DNA of 64,000 bases from DRPN01 sp964599235 (GTDB taxonomy: Bacteria; Bacteroidota; Bacteroidia; Bacteroidales; VadinHA17), in the NCBI GenBank assembly GCA_964599235.1, contig CAZRDX010000009.1:1-64000 (forward strand), in the 5' to 3' direction. Made by a program: the position numbers and the translations under genes. Positions 24,636 through 32,353 of this stretch are shown here, piece after piece. Every line of letters begins with the position of its first letter. The first letter of the stretch is position 1. A model generated the notes under the pieces. That model did not search any database. It was given only the letters and a program-made list of their open reading frames with translations, and had not been told where the DNA came from.

Positions 24636-25289
24636 ATGGAAGCACTCCTGATCAACCGTATACCTTTCGAGAGCGCCACCGGCGACCCCGGACGCCTGTC
24701 GGAACATATGGACACCCTCCCCCGCGAGGAGATCGGCATCGTCAACTGGCCCGAGTTCTCCTACAAACCGGAGGTGCATTTCGCCATCGCCTGGTCACCG
24801 GGATATATCGTCCTCAAATATTACGTCCGGGAGTCGGTGATACGTGCCCGTTTCACCGAGGACAACGCCCCGGTGTGGAAGGACAGCTGCGTGGAGTTCT
24901 TCGTGGCTCCCGGTGACGACAGCCTTTATTACAATTTCGAGATCAACTGCATCGGCACCTGTCTGGCCGAGAAAGGCCATTCCCGCTCGCCGCGGGAGAA
25001 GCTGCAACCTGAGGTGATCGAACATATCAAACGCTATCCCTCACTCGGCGTGGCCCCCTTCGAAGAAAAGACGGGTGATTTTTCCTGGGACCTCCTGGTG
25101 ATCCTTCCCGTCACCTCGTTCGTCGAACATCACGTCGACGAGGATCTCTCGGGCAAGACCTTCCGTGCCAACTTTTACAAATGCGGCGATGAGCTCTCCA
25201 AACCTCACTACCTCACCTGGAAGCCCATCGACACCCCGCAGCCCGATTACCACCGTCCCGAATTCTTCCGCGAGATCCGTTTCGTCTGA
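24636..25289 (+). CDS. Carbohydrate-binding family 9-like protein, cytoplasmic
   Basis: A 217-residue protein with no signal peptide. The sequence KPEVHFAIAWSPGYIVLKYYVRESVIRARFTEDNAPVWKDSCVEFFVAPGDDSLYYNFEINCIGTCLAEKG has the pattern of the CBM9-like family: a beta-sandwich with the WKDSCVEFF strand, also found at the ends of xylanases. Stand-alone versions are frequent in Bacteroidota next to sugar genes and may bind or modify sugars; no enzyme activity is established. ATG 24636 lies 4 bp after the ROK kinase stop, so the two are co-transcribed. An in-frame extension upstream overlaps the kinase and is rejected. Confidence 0.8.
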   Translation: MEALLINRIPFESATGDPGRLSEHMDTLPREEIGIVNWPEFSYKPEVHFAIAWSPGYIVLKYYVRESVIRARFTEDNAPVWKDSCVEFFVAPGDDSLYYNFEINCIGTCLAEKGHSRSPREKLQPEVIEHIKRYPSLGVAPFEEKTGDFSWDLLVILPVTSFVEHHVDEDLSGKTFRANFYKCGDELSKPHYLTWKPIDTPQPDYHRPEFFREIRFV

Positions 25290-25312
25290 CCTCCACGGCC
25301 CCGGTCCTGCCG

Positions 25313-25344
25313 TTTGGCCGTTTGCCCCTTTTTTTGTATCTTTG
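25313..25344 (+). promoter_or_regulatory. Complete promoter (TTTG, N20, TATCTTTG) for the phosphofructokinase gene
   Basis: TTTG (25313-25316) is followed 20 bp later by TATCTTTG (25337-25344), both exact matches to the Bacteroidota vegetative promoter. Transcription would start near 25351, giving a 40-nt leader to ATG 25391. This separates the deacetylase/isomerase operon from the upstream permease/kinase group. Confidence 0.7.
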
Positions 25345-25390
25345 GTTCGATTTGTTTTGAACCTAATGTAATTTCTAAAACCGACAAAAG

Positions 25391-26590
25391 ATGAAACATG
25401 GGAATGCGATCATAGGACAGTCGGGAGGGCCCACCGCCGTCATCAACGCCTCGCTGGCAGGCGTGGTGCAGGAAGCCCTCCGCACACCCGGTATCCGCAA
25501 TGTCTACGGCATGAACTACGGCATCGAGGGGTTCATGAACGAGGAGATCATCGACCTGGGGAAACAGCCCAAAGAGATCATCGAAGGGCTCAAGCGCACC
25601 CCCTCCTCCGCCCTCGGCTCCACACGGCACAAGGTGCAGGAGGAGGACTTCCCGCGCATCCTGGAAGTGCTCCGGAAGTATGACATCCGCTACTTTTTCC
25701 TCATCGGCGGCAACGATTCGATGGACACGGTCAACCGCGTGGAACAGTACTGCCGCAAGGCCGGTTATGAGATGATCGGTGTGGGCATCCCCAAGACGGT
25801 CGACAACGACCTCTTCGGCACCGACCATACCCCCGGCTTTGCCTCGGCCGCCCGCTCCAACATCCTCAACGTCATGCAGGCCGGCTTCCTGGCCCGCGAC
25901 ATGAAACGTGTCGACCAGTTCGTCATCTACCAGACCATCGGCCGTGATGCCGGATGGCTGGCCGCCGCCACCGCCATGGCCAAAAAGGATGAGGACGATG
26001 CACCCCACCTGATCTACGCACCCGAGTTCGTCTTCGACAAAGAGAAGTTCCTGGCCGATTTCGAAAAGGTGTACAGGAAATACGGCTGGGTCTCCATCGT
26101 CTGTGGCGAAGGCATCAAATATGCCGACGGCACGCCGGTGAGCGCCTCCCGTGTGAAGGACAAGTTCTCCAACGTGGAATTCGGCGCCATGGGCGGCACC
26201 AGTGTCGCCGTCAACCTGCACCGGATGATCACCGAGAAGTTCGGCTTCCGCGGTGAGTTCCAGATCACCGAATCGCTCATCATGTCGGCCGAGGACCGCG
26301 TCGTGGAACGCGACATCGAAGAGGCTTATCTCTGCGGCGTCAAGGCTGTCGAGCTGGCCCGCGACGACGTCAGCGGCATGATGGTCGCCATGAAACGCAC
26401 CTCCAACGATCCTTACACCATCGAATACGGCCAGGTGCCCCTCAACGAGGTGGCCGTCAAAGCCAAACCCATGCCCCTCGAATACTTCAACGAGGAGGGG
26501 AACTTCGTCAGCGAGAAATTCATCGAATACATGGAACCCCTGACCGAACCCCTGCCGGAGTTCGTCAGGCTGCGTCCCATCAAACCCTGA
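25391..26590 (+). CDS. 6-phosphofructokinase, pyrophosphate-dependent type
   Basis: A 399-residue PfkA-superfamily enzyme for fructose-6-phosphate phosphorylation in glycolysis. The N-terminus IIGQSGGPTAVINASLAG is the phosphate-donor loop. GGNDS (residues 106-110) carries the aspartate at position 109 that in PPi-dependent PFKs blocks ATP; ATP enzymes have GGDGS. PKTVDND starts at residue 134 and matches the PPi group rather than PxTIDND. GRDAGWLAAATAMAK and ESLIMSAEDRVVERD complete the active site. PPi use makes the step reversible; that is inference from motifs. It heads an operon with a PIG-L deacetylase and a SIS-domain sugar enzyme behind a strong promoter. Confidence 0.9.
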   Translation: MKHGNAIIGQSGGPTAVINASLAGVVQEALRTPGIRNVYGMNYGIEGFMNEEIIDLGKQPKEIIEGLKRTPSSALGSTRHKVQEEDFPRILEVLRKYDIRYFFLIGGNDSMDTVNRVEQYCRKAGYEMIGVGIPKTVDNDLFGTDHTPGFASAARSNILNVMQAGFLARDMKRVDQFVIYQTIGRDAGWLAAATAMAKKDEDDAPHLIYAPEFVFDKEKFLADFEKVYRKYGWVSIVCGEGIKYADGTPVSASRVKDKFSNVEFGAMGGTSVAVNLHRMITEKFGFRGEFQITESLIMSAEDRVVERDIEEAYLCGVKAVELARDDVSGMMVAMKRTSNDPYTIEYGQVPLNEVAVKAKPMPLEYFNEEGNFVSEKFIEYMEPLTEPLPEFVRLRPIKP

Positions 26591-26617
26591 GAACGTCAAA
26601 CTTAAAAAACAGAAAAA

Positions 26618-27385
26618 ATGGAACACAACTTCAACAAAGTGGTGCTTTCGCTCCACGCTCATCCCGACGATACCGAAGCTTTCTGTGCCGGCACGCTGAA
26701 GCTCCTCAAGGACAAAGGCTACAAGATCGTCATCGCCACGATGACCGCCGGCGGCATGGGCGGCATCAACTCCACCGAGGAGAAGACCATTGCCATGCGC
26801 AAGGAGGAGGCCCGCAAGGCTGCGGCCGTCCTGGATGCCGAATATTACTGCCTCGACGGCCGCGACGGCTTTCTGTACGACACCACCGAGATGCGCCTGA
26901 AGACCATCTCGCTCATCCGCAAGGTGAAAGCAGGTATCGTCATCACCCACCTGCCCATGGACTATCACAGCGACCACCGTACCACCTGCAACATCGTGGA
27001 GTCGGCAGCCATGATCTCTTCGCTGCCCAACGTGCCGGTGGAAGAGGAGCCGCTGGAGATCACCCCCCTGCTCTACCACTCCGCTCCTCTCACCCTGTCC
27101 GACCCCATCGGCAACCAGATCGCCCCCCCCTCCTTCTTCGTCGACATCACCAGCGCCATCGACACCAAGATGGACATGCTCGCCCATCACCAGTCGCAGA
27201 TGGACCTGATGCGCCACATGCACAAAATGGACGATTTCTTTGGAGAAATGAAGAAAAACAACGTGAATTATGGTCAGATGGTGGGGGTCGACTACGCCGA
27301 ACCTTTCTGGCAGCATCTGGGCGGAGGGTTCCAGAAAGACCCGCTCATCCAGGAAGAACTGAAAGAATTCATCAAAACCAAATAA
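26618..27385 (+). CDS. PIG-L/LmbE-family deacetylase
   Basis: A 255-residue zinc-dependent deacetylase with no signal peptide, so cytoplasmic. The first metal motif is AHPDDTE (AHPDD near residue 14, catalytic aspartate included). The second is MDYHSDHRTTC, the HxxDHxxT signature supplying zinc histidines. PIG-L enzymes remove the acetyl group from N-acetylglucosamine in various carriers; archaeal Dac enzymes of this family deacetylate chitobiose or GlcNAc. It lies 27 bp after the PPi-PFK gene and 10 bp before the SIS-domain gene. A route from an N-acetylhexosamine to a free amino sugar and then to fructose-6-phosphate would explain the three neighbours. The substrate is inference. Confidence 0.88.
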   Translation: MEHNFNKVVLSLHAHPDDTEAFCAGTLKLLKDKGYKIVIATMTAGGMGGINSTEEKTIAMRKEEARKAAAVLDAEYYCLDGRDGFLYDTTEMRLKTISLIRKVKAGIVITHLPMDYHSDHRTTCNIVESAAMISSLPNVPVEEEPLEITPLLYHSAPLTLSDPIGNQIAPPSFFVDITSAIDTKMDMLAHHQSQMDLMRHMHKMDDFFGEMKKNNVNYGQMVGVDYAEPFWQHLGGGFQKDPLIQEELKEFIKTK

Positions 27386-27395
27386 CAGTACGGCC

Positions 27396-28412
27396 ATGAA
27401 CCTCAACGAGAAAAAATATTCGCAATATGCGCTGGTGCGGGAGATGATGGAGACGGCCGATGTGATCCGCCGTTTCGATCCCGCCGCTGCCGAGCGTTTC
27501 GTGCAGCCTGTGCGCAGCAAGAAAGGTCTTTTCCTGACGGGTGAAGGGAGCAGTCGCATCTTCCCCGCCAAGCGGACCATTTATGCTTCGATGAAGGAGG
27601 GCAGTCCGTTCGCCCTCTTCACCGAGGGAGCCACCCAGGCGCTGGAGTACCGGCTGGATGACCTGGCCGTCTTCGGCGCTTCCAACTCGGGCAAGACCAA
27701 GGAGGTGGTGCGTCTCTTCAAGCATCTGCGTCAGCAGGGCCATACCGCCTGCTTCGGCCTCACCGCCCACAGCGGCACCCCTCTGCAGGAGCTGGCCCAC
27801 GACACCCACGTGCTGGGCTGCGGCAACGAGGACGCCGTGGCCGCCACCAAATCGGTCATCGAACAAGGCCTCTTCTATGACAGCCTCTTCCGCCACCTTA
27901 CCGGCAAGAAGATGCAGGGCCTCGACGAACTGGCCGACAAGGTCGAACAGGCCATGTCCCTCAGCGTCGACAGCTCGCTCGTCGAGAAGATGAAGAACGC
28001 CGGGATGATCTACTTCGCCGGACGCAACACCGGCGTCGCCGAAGAGCTCACCCTCAAGACCAACGAGATCACCCGCAAGAAATCCGACTACCTCGAAGGC
28101 ACCTACGCCGCCCACGGCATCGAGGAGGTGATGAACCCCGACGAGGTGGTCATCGTCGTCGACCCCTTCGAGAGCGAAGAGGAAAAGTTCCAGGAGGTGC
28201 TCGTTCAGGGCGTGGGCATGACCGTCGTGGCCATCTCGCACCGCCAGACCAGCTTCCCCACCATCCTCATCCCCGACGGGGGCGAGTACAACAACTACGT
28301 GGAGCTGGCCGCAGGATGGAACGTCCTCGTCGAGATCGGCATCGCCCTCGGCATCAACCTCGACAAACCCGAAAGGGCCCGCAAGGTGGGTAACGAATAC
28401 ACAGGCGACTGA
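27396..28412 (+). CDS. SIS-domain sugar isomerase/deaminase (GlmS C-domain-like)
   Basis: A 338-residue cytoplasmic protein with two SIS folds. The first spans about residues 40-175 (GLFLTGEGSSRIFPAKRTIY with the ESS/GSS phosphosugar loop; VFGASNSGKTKEVVRLFKHL with the SNSG loop). The second spans about 190-330 (MIYFAGRNTGVAEELTLKTNEITRKKSDYLEGTYAAHGIEEVMNP), which matches the K/E(L)TLK...EG...HG(x)E pattern of GlmS-type isomerases. Such proteins isomerise or deaminate phosphosugars such as glucosamine-6-phosphate. It follows the PIG-L deacetylase by 10 bp and ends the operon before a strong terminator. Substrate assignment is by context only. Confidence 0.85.
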   Translation: MNLNEKKYSQYALVREMMETADVIRRFDPAAAERFVQPVRSKKGLFLTGEGSSRIFPAKRTIYASMKEGSPFALFTEGATQALEYRLDDLAVFGASNSGKTKEVVRLFKHLRQQGHTACFGLTAHSGTPLQELAHDTHVLGCGNEDAVAATKSVIEQGLFYDSLFRHLTGKKMQGLDELADKVEQAMSLSVDSSLVEKMKNAGMIYFAGRNTGVAEELTLKTNEITRKKSDYLEGTYAAHGIEEVMNPDEVVIVVDPFESEEEKFQEVLVQGVGMTVVAISHRQTSFPTILIPDGGEYNNYVELAAGWNVLVEIGIALGINLDKPERARKVGNEYTGD

Positions 28413-28442
28413 ACCGTCTACCACCACACAGCACAAAAGAAG

Positions 28443-28470
28443 GCCCCGCAAATTTGCGGGGTCTTTTTTT
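28443..28470 (+). terminator. Intrinsic terminator after the SIS-domain gene
   Basis: GCCCCGC-AAATTT-GCGGGGT forms a near-perfect palindrome (28443-28462), followed by CTTTTTTT. It lies 31 bp after the stop of the deacetylase/isomerase operon and separates it from the ROK gene at 28527. Confidence 0.92.
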
Positions 28471-28495
28471 GGTTCTTTTTTACCCGAACTTTTCT

Positions 28496-28503
28496 TACAT
28501 TTG
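28496..28503 (+). promoter_or_regulatory. -7 promoter element for the second ROK kinase
   Basis: TACATTTG matches TAnnTTTG, 23 bp before ATG 28527 and immediately after the terminator at 28443-28470. Confidence 0.55.
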
Positions 28504-28526
28504 CTTCCGTCACCAACACCTGTTCC

Positions 28527-29516
28527 ATGAAAAAACACGTTGCCATCGGCATCGACATCGGAGGCACCAACACGGTGTTCGGCATCGTCGACAAGAAAGG
28601 TCATTTTCTGGCCGAGGGGAAGATGAAGACCCGCGACTACGGCGAGATCGAGGTTTTCCTGGCCGCCCTCAACGAGAAAGTACGTCTGGCTCTGCGTCGT
28701 CTCAACGAGAAGGTGATCGTCGAGGGCATCGGCATCGGCGCCCCCATGGGCAACATCAACAAAGGCACCATCGAGTATGCTGCCGACCTGCCCTGGAAGG
28801 GCATCATCCCCCTTGCCGACCTTTTCCGCGAGTACACCTCGCTGCCCATCGTGGTCACCAACGATGCCAATGCGGCCGCCATCGGCGAGATGATCTACGG
28901 CGGCGCCAAGGGGATGAAGAACTTCGTGGTGATCACCCTCGGCACGGGTCTGGGCAGCGGCATCGTCGTCAACGGCGAACTCCTCTACGGTGCCGACGGC
29001 TTCGCCGGCGAGATAGGCCACACCTCCATACGTCCCGGCGAGAGCAACCGTCAGTGTGCCTGCGGCAGGAAAGGCTGCCTCGAGACCTACGTCTCGGCCA
29101 CCGGCATCAAGAGGACCGTCTTCAAGCTCCTGGGCGACATGATCGAGGAGAGCGTCCTGCGCGACTACAGTTTCAACGAGCTCACCGCCGCCGACATCAG
29201 CGAGGCCGCCAAGCAGGGCGACCCCATCGCCCTGGCCGCCTTCGAACATACGGGTAAAATGCTGGGATACAAGCTGGCCGACGTAGTGGCCCATACCAAC
29301 CCCGAGGCCATCTTCCTCTTCGGCGGCCTCACCCTCTCGGGCGAACTTATCTTCGAGCCCACCCGCCGCCATATGGAACAGAACCTCCTCTCCATCTACA
29401 AGGGCAAGGTCAAGCTCCTACCCTCCAAGCTCAACACCCAGAATGCCGCCGTCCTCGGCGCCAGCGCCCTGGTGTGGAACCTGCAGAACCACCAGGAGAC
29501 ACAAAAGGTCTCCTGA
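28527..29516 (+). CDS. ROK-family sugar kinase (second paralogue)
   Basis: A 329-residue kinase with the same features as the copy at 23666: GIDIGGTNTVFGIVD, VVTNDANAAAIGEMIYGGAKGMKNFVV, LGTGLGSGIVVNGELLYGADGFAGEIGH, and the zinc motif CACGRKGCLETYVSATG. Large blocks are identical between the two, so a local duplication is likely. Differences cluster in the N-terminal small domain (residues 25-95) and in the region after the zinc site, where substrate preference could have diverged. It has its own promoter and follows the terminated deacetylase/SIS operon, so an amino-sugar or GlcNAc kinase role is possible. ATG 28527 is the first in-frame start after the promoter. Confidence 0.9.
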   Translation: MKKHVAIGIDIGGTNTVFGIVDKKGHFLAEGKMKTRDYGEIEVFLAALNEKVRLALRRLNEKVIVEGIGIGAPMGNINKGTIEYAADLPWKGIIPLADLFREYTSLPIVVTNDANAAAIGEMIYGGAKGMKNFVVITLGTGLGSGIVVNGELLYGADGFAGEIGHTSIRPGESNRQCACGRKGCLETYVSATGIKRTVFKLLGDMIEESVLRDYSFNELTAADISEAAKQGDPIALAAFEHTGKMLGYKLADVVAHTNPEAIFLFGGLTLSGELIFEPTRRHMEQNLLSIYKGKVKLLPSKLNTQNAAVLGASALVWNLQNHQETQKVS

Positions 29517-29579
29517 ACACCCCACACATCCCCACCCGCCGGCGCCATTTTTTCGTATCTTGCAAAAAATGTCCGAACC

Positions 29580-29978
29580 ATGGCCGGAGGTGCACACATT
29601 TTTCTGCGCATCCTGATGATCACCGCGGAAGCCATCATCTTCACGCTCGCAGGCGTGCTGCTGCGTCCCTATCTGCCCCCCACACGCCACAAGATCTCCT
29701 ACCTGCTGCTCAAACTGAGCTACCTCATCTACCTCCTCACCCTCATGGCTTTCCTCTTCTTCCTTGCTTTTTATCCGTATTCACTGGAAGAATACTTCTC
29801 CAACCTCCTTTTCTTCTCGCTCCTTTTCTCGATGATCTTCCCCTCCGGGGTCATGCTCGCCCGCAAGAAGGTCAGGAAGAGGAGGACACTTTACAACTAT
29901 TTTTTCACGATCATCCATCTGCTCATCGCCGCTTCCTACATCCTGATCTATACCGACATCCGTGCGGTTTACGGATAG
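29580..29978 (+). CDS. Small integral membrane protein, unknown function
   Basis: I do not recognise this 132-residue protein. It has four hydrophobic segments, at about 8-28 (LRILMITAEAIIFTLAGVLL), 42-66 (LLLKLSYLIYLLTLMAFLFFLAF), 72-92 (NLLFFSLLFSMIFPSGVMLA) and 107-126 (YFFTIIHLLIAASYILIY), with a strongly basic loop ARKKVRKRRTL between the third and fourth. No signal peptide cleavage is evident. It starts 63 bp after the ROK kinase and ends 21 bp before the acyl-CoA synthetase gene, so it may be the first gene of the acyl-CoA synthetase/ispD/lactonase group. A weak TATCTTGC motif lies 12 bp upstream. Confidence 0.75.
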   Translation: MAGGAHIFLRILMITAEAIIFTLAGVLLRPYLPPTRHKISYLLLKLSYLIYLLTLMAFLFFLAFYPYSLEEYFSNLLFFSLLFSMIFPSGVMLARKKVRKRRTLYNYFFTIIHLLIAASYILIYTDIRAVYG

Positions 29979-29999
29979 GAAGCTCCAAAACGCAATATC

Positions 30000-31649
30000 A
30001 TGCTGAAAGAGACACTTACAGGTTACATCCGCCAGGGTATTGAGAAGGGCTGGGACATCAAGGCCCTTTCCAACTACCAGGGTGATGATTTCACCTACCG
30101 TGAGATCGCCACCCTCATCGCCCGTCTGCATCTTTTGTTCCGTGAGGCGGGGATCAGGGAGGGCGACAAGATCGCCCTGCTGGGCAAGAACTCCGTCCAC
30201 TGGGCGGTGATCTACCTGGCCGCCGTCACCTACGGGGCGGTCATCGTGCCTTTGCTGCCCGATTTCCGGCCCGTCGATGTGCAGAAGCTGCTCGACCATT
30301 CCGACTCCCTTCTGCTCTTTGCCGAGAAGAGCCTTTTCGCGCCGCTCGAGCAGGACACTTTCCCCCGTATCCGTGCGGGCATCGCCGTTGAGGATTTTTC
30401 TCTGCTCTTCTCCCGCGACGAACAGATGACCTCGCTCGTGGAGGGATGGGATGAGCGTTTCCGTGCCCGTTATCCCGAAGGTTACCGGCGTGAGGACCTC
30501 GATCTTCCCGAGATCCCCAACGACCGGCTGGCGGTCATCAGCTATACTTCGGGCACCACGGGCAACTCGAAGGGGGTGATGCTTTCGCACAACTCGCTGG
30601 CTGCCAACGTGCGTTTCGCCCACCGCCACATGCCGCTGGAAGCGGGCGACCGCATCGTCTCTTTCCTCCCCCTGGCCCACGCTTACGGCTGTGCCTTCGA
30701 GTTCCTCTTCCCCTTCACCCTGGGATGCCACATCACCTTCCTCACCCGCACCCCTTCGCCACAGATCATCACCAAGGCGTTCGCCGAGATACGTCCCCGC
30801 CTCATCCTCTCGGTGCCGCTGGTCATCGAGAAGATCTACAAGAAGAAGATCATGCCGGCCCTTGACAAGCCGGTGCTGAAGGTGCTGCTGCGTGTGCCGG
30901 GGCTGCGTGCCCTGCTGCACCGCTCCATCCGGAAAAAGATCCTCGACGTCTTCGGCGGCAATTTCCACGAGATCGTCATCGGCGGGGCGGCCTTCAACCC
31001 CGAGGCCGAGACCTTCTTCCACCGCATCGGCGTCCCTTTCACCGTGGGTTACGGCATGACCGAATGCGGGCCGCTCATCAGCTATGCCCCCTGGAACGAC
31101 CGCAAGCTCTTCTCCTGCGGCCGCCCCGTCGACACCCTCGAGGTGCGCATCGACTCGTCCAACCCCCGCAACGAGCCGGGCGAGATCCTGGTGCGGGGCG
31201 AGAACGTCATGGAAGGCTACTACAAGAACGAGGAAGCCACACGCCAGGTCCTTGACGACGACGGCTGGCTCCACACCGGCGACCTGGGCACCATGGACGA
31301 GGAACAGAACCTCTTCATCCGCGGCCGCTCCAAGAACATGATCCTCGGCCCCTCGGGGCAGAACATCTACCCCGAAGAGATCGAGGCCGTGCTCAACAAC
31401 CAGCCACTGGTGGCCGACTCGCTCGCCGTGAGCCGCGAAGGGCGTATCGTCGCCCTCGTCTATCCCGACCAGGAGGAGATGAAACGCCTTAACCTCACCG
31501 ACGAGGAGCTGCCCGCCGTGATGGACCGGCTGCGCCGCGAGGTGAACCGCGAGCTGGCCTCCTACATGCAGATCTACCGTATCGAGATCATGAAGGAAGA
31601 TTTCCAGCGCACCCCGAAGAAGAACATCAAGCGTTTCAAATACCAGTGA
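30000..31649 (+). CDS. AMP-forming long-chain acyl-CoA synthetase
   Basis: A 549-residue ANL-superfamily adenylating enzyme that activates a carboxylic acid, probably a fatty acid, to its CoA thioester. Visible motifs: P-loop SYTSGTTGNSKGVMLSH (about residue 180), FLPLAHAYGCAFEFLFP, the A5 motif GYGMTECGPLISYAP, and the C-terminal hinge HTGDLGTMDEEQNLFIRGRSKNMI. Near the end, FQRTPKKNIKRFKYQ contains the catalytic lysine region. It most resembles FadD15/FAA-type synthetases. The ATG at 30000 follows the small membrane-protein gene by 21 bp. The stop overlaps the GTG start of ispD. Confidence 0.9.
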   Translation: MLKETLTGYIRQGIEKGWDIKALSNYQGDDFTYREIATLIARLHLLFREAGIREGDKIALLGKNSVHWAVIYLAAVTYGAVIVPLLPDFRPVDVQKLLDHSDSLLLFAEKSLFAPLEQDTFPRIRAGIAVEDFSLLFSRDEQMTSLVEGWDERFRARYPEGYRREDLDLPEIPNDRLAVISYTSGTTGNSKGVMLSHNSLAANVRFAHRHMPLEAGDRIVSFLPLAHAYGCAFEFLFPFTLGCHITFLTRTPSPQIITKAFAEIRPRLILSVPLVIEKIYKKKIMPALDKPVLKVLLRVPGLRALLHRSIRKKILDVFGGNFHEIVIGGAAFNPEAETFFHRIGVPFTVGYGMTECGPLISYAPWNDRKLFSCGRPVDTLEVRIDSSNPRNEPGEILVRGENVMEGYYKNEEATRQVLDDDGWLHTGDLGTMDEEQNLFIRGRSKNMILGPSGQNIYPEEIEAVLNNQPLVADSLAVSREGRIVALVYPDQEEMKRLNLTDEELPAVMDRLRREVNRELASYMQIYRIEIMKEDFQRTPKKNIKRFKYQ

Positions 31650-32353
31650 GCGGCGACATCAGGGACACGGTGATCATCGTGGCGGGCGGCACCGGCCGGC
31701 GCATGGGCGGCGGGCTGCCCAAACAGTTCCTCCTCCTCGACGGGGTGCCGGTGCTGTGGCGCACACTGCAGGCTTTCCACCGCTATGATCCTTCGCTGGA
31801 GCTCATCGTGGTGATCCACCCCGCCTGGCAGGAGCACTGGCAGCGTCTGGCGGCCACGCTGTCGCCGTCCCTTGCCTACCGTCTCACCACGGGCGGCGAG
31901 ACCCGTTTCCATTCGGTGCAGCAGGGGTTGGCCCTGGCCCGCGACGAGGGGCTCATCGCCGTGCACGACGCCAGCCGCCCCCTGGTGAGCCCCGCCCTGC
32001 TGGATCGTCTCTTCGGGGCAGCCCGCCGCCACGGCAACGCCGTCCCCGCCGTCGCCGTCACCGACAGCCTGCGCGAAATCACCGGCGACACCAGCCGCCC
32101 CGCCGACAGAGAGCGCTTCCGCGCCATACAAACCCCCCAGATCTTCCCCGCAAAGACCCTCAAAGAAGCCTTCCGCCAGGATTACCGCCCCGCCTTCACC
32201 GACGAGGCCACCGTCGTGGAAACCCTCGGCACCACCATCCACCTCGTGGAAGGAGAACGCGAGAACATCAAGATCACCACCCCCTTCGACTTGAAGGTGG
32301 CCACACTGCTGCTGAAAGAAAGAGAACAAAAGAACTTAGCTCAAACATCATGA
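31646..32353 (+). CDS. ispD: 2-C-methyl-D-erythritol 4-phosphate cytidylyltransferase (IspD)
   Basis: IspD makes CDP-methylerythritol from MEP and CTP in the same pathway as IspG at 4198. The 235-residue sequence has the nucleotidyltransferase start VIIVAGGTGRRMGGGLPKQFLLLDG, LTTGGETRFHSVQQGL, VHDASRPLVS with the metal aspartate, PAVAVTDSLRE, and the end FTDEATVVETLGTTIHLVEGERENIKITTPFDLKVA. It begins at GTG 31646, overlapping the acyl-CoA synthetase stop by 4 bp. A later GTG at the VIIVAGG strand would leave too short an N-terminus. Its stop overlaps the lactonase ATG by 4 bp, so three coupled genes form this operon. Confidence 0.93.
   Translation: MSGDIRDTVIIVAGGTGRRMGGGLPKQFLLLDGVPVLWRTLQAFHRYDPSLELIVVIHPAWQEHWQRLAATLSPSLAYRLTTGGETRFHSVQQGLALARDEGLIAVHDASRPLVSPALLDRLFGAARRHGNAVPAVAVTDSLREITGDTSRPADRERFRAIQTPQIFPAKTLKEAFRQDYRPAFTDEATVVETLGTTIHLVEGERENIKITTPFDLKVATLLLKEREQKNLAQTS

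Noticed and set aside
25247..29372. Long minus-strand frames of 777 and 666 codons opposite the sugar operon
   Set aside because: The plus strand carries complete PFK, PIG-L, SIS and ROK genes with catalytic motifs; the antisense products are acidic, repetitive and motif-free.
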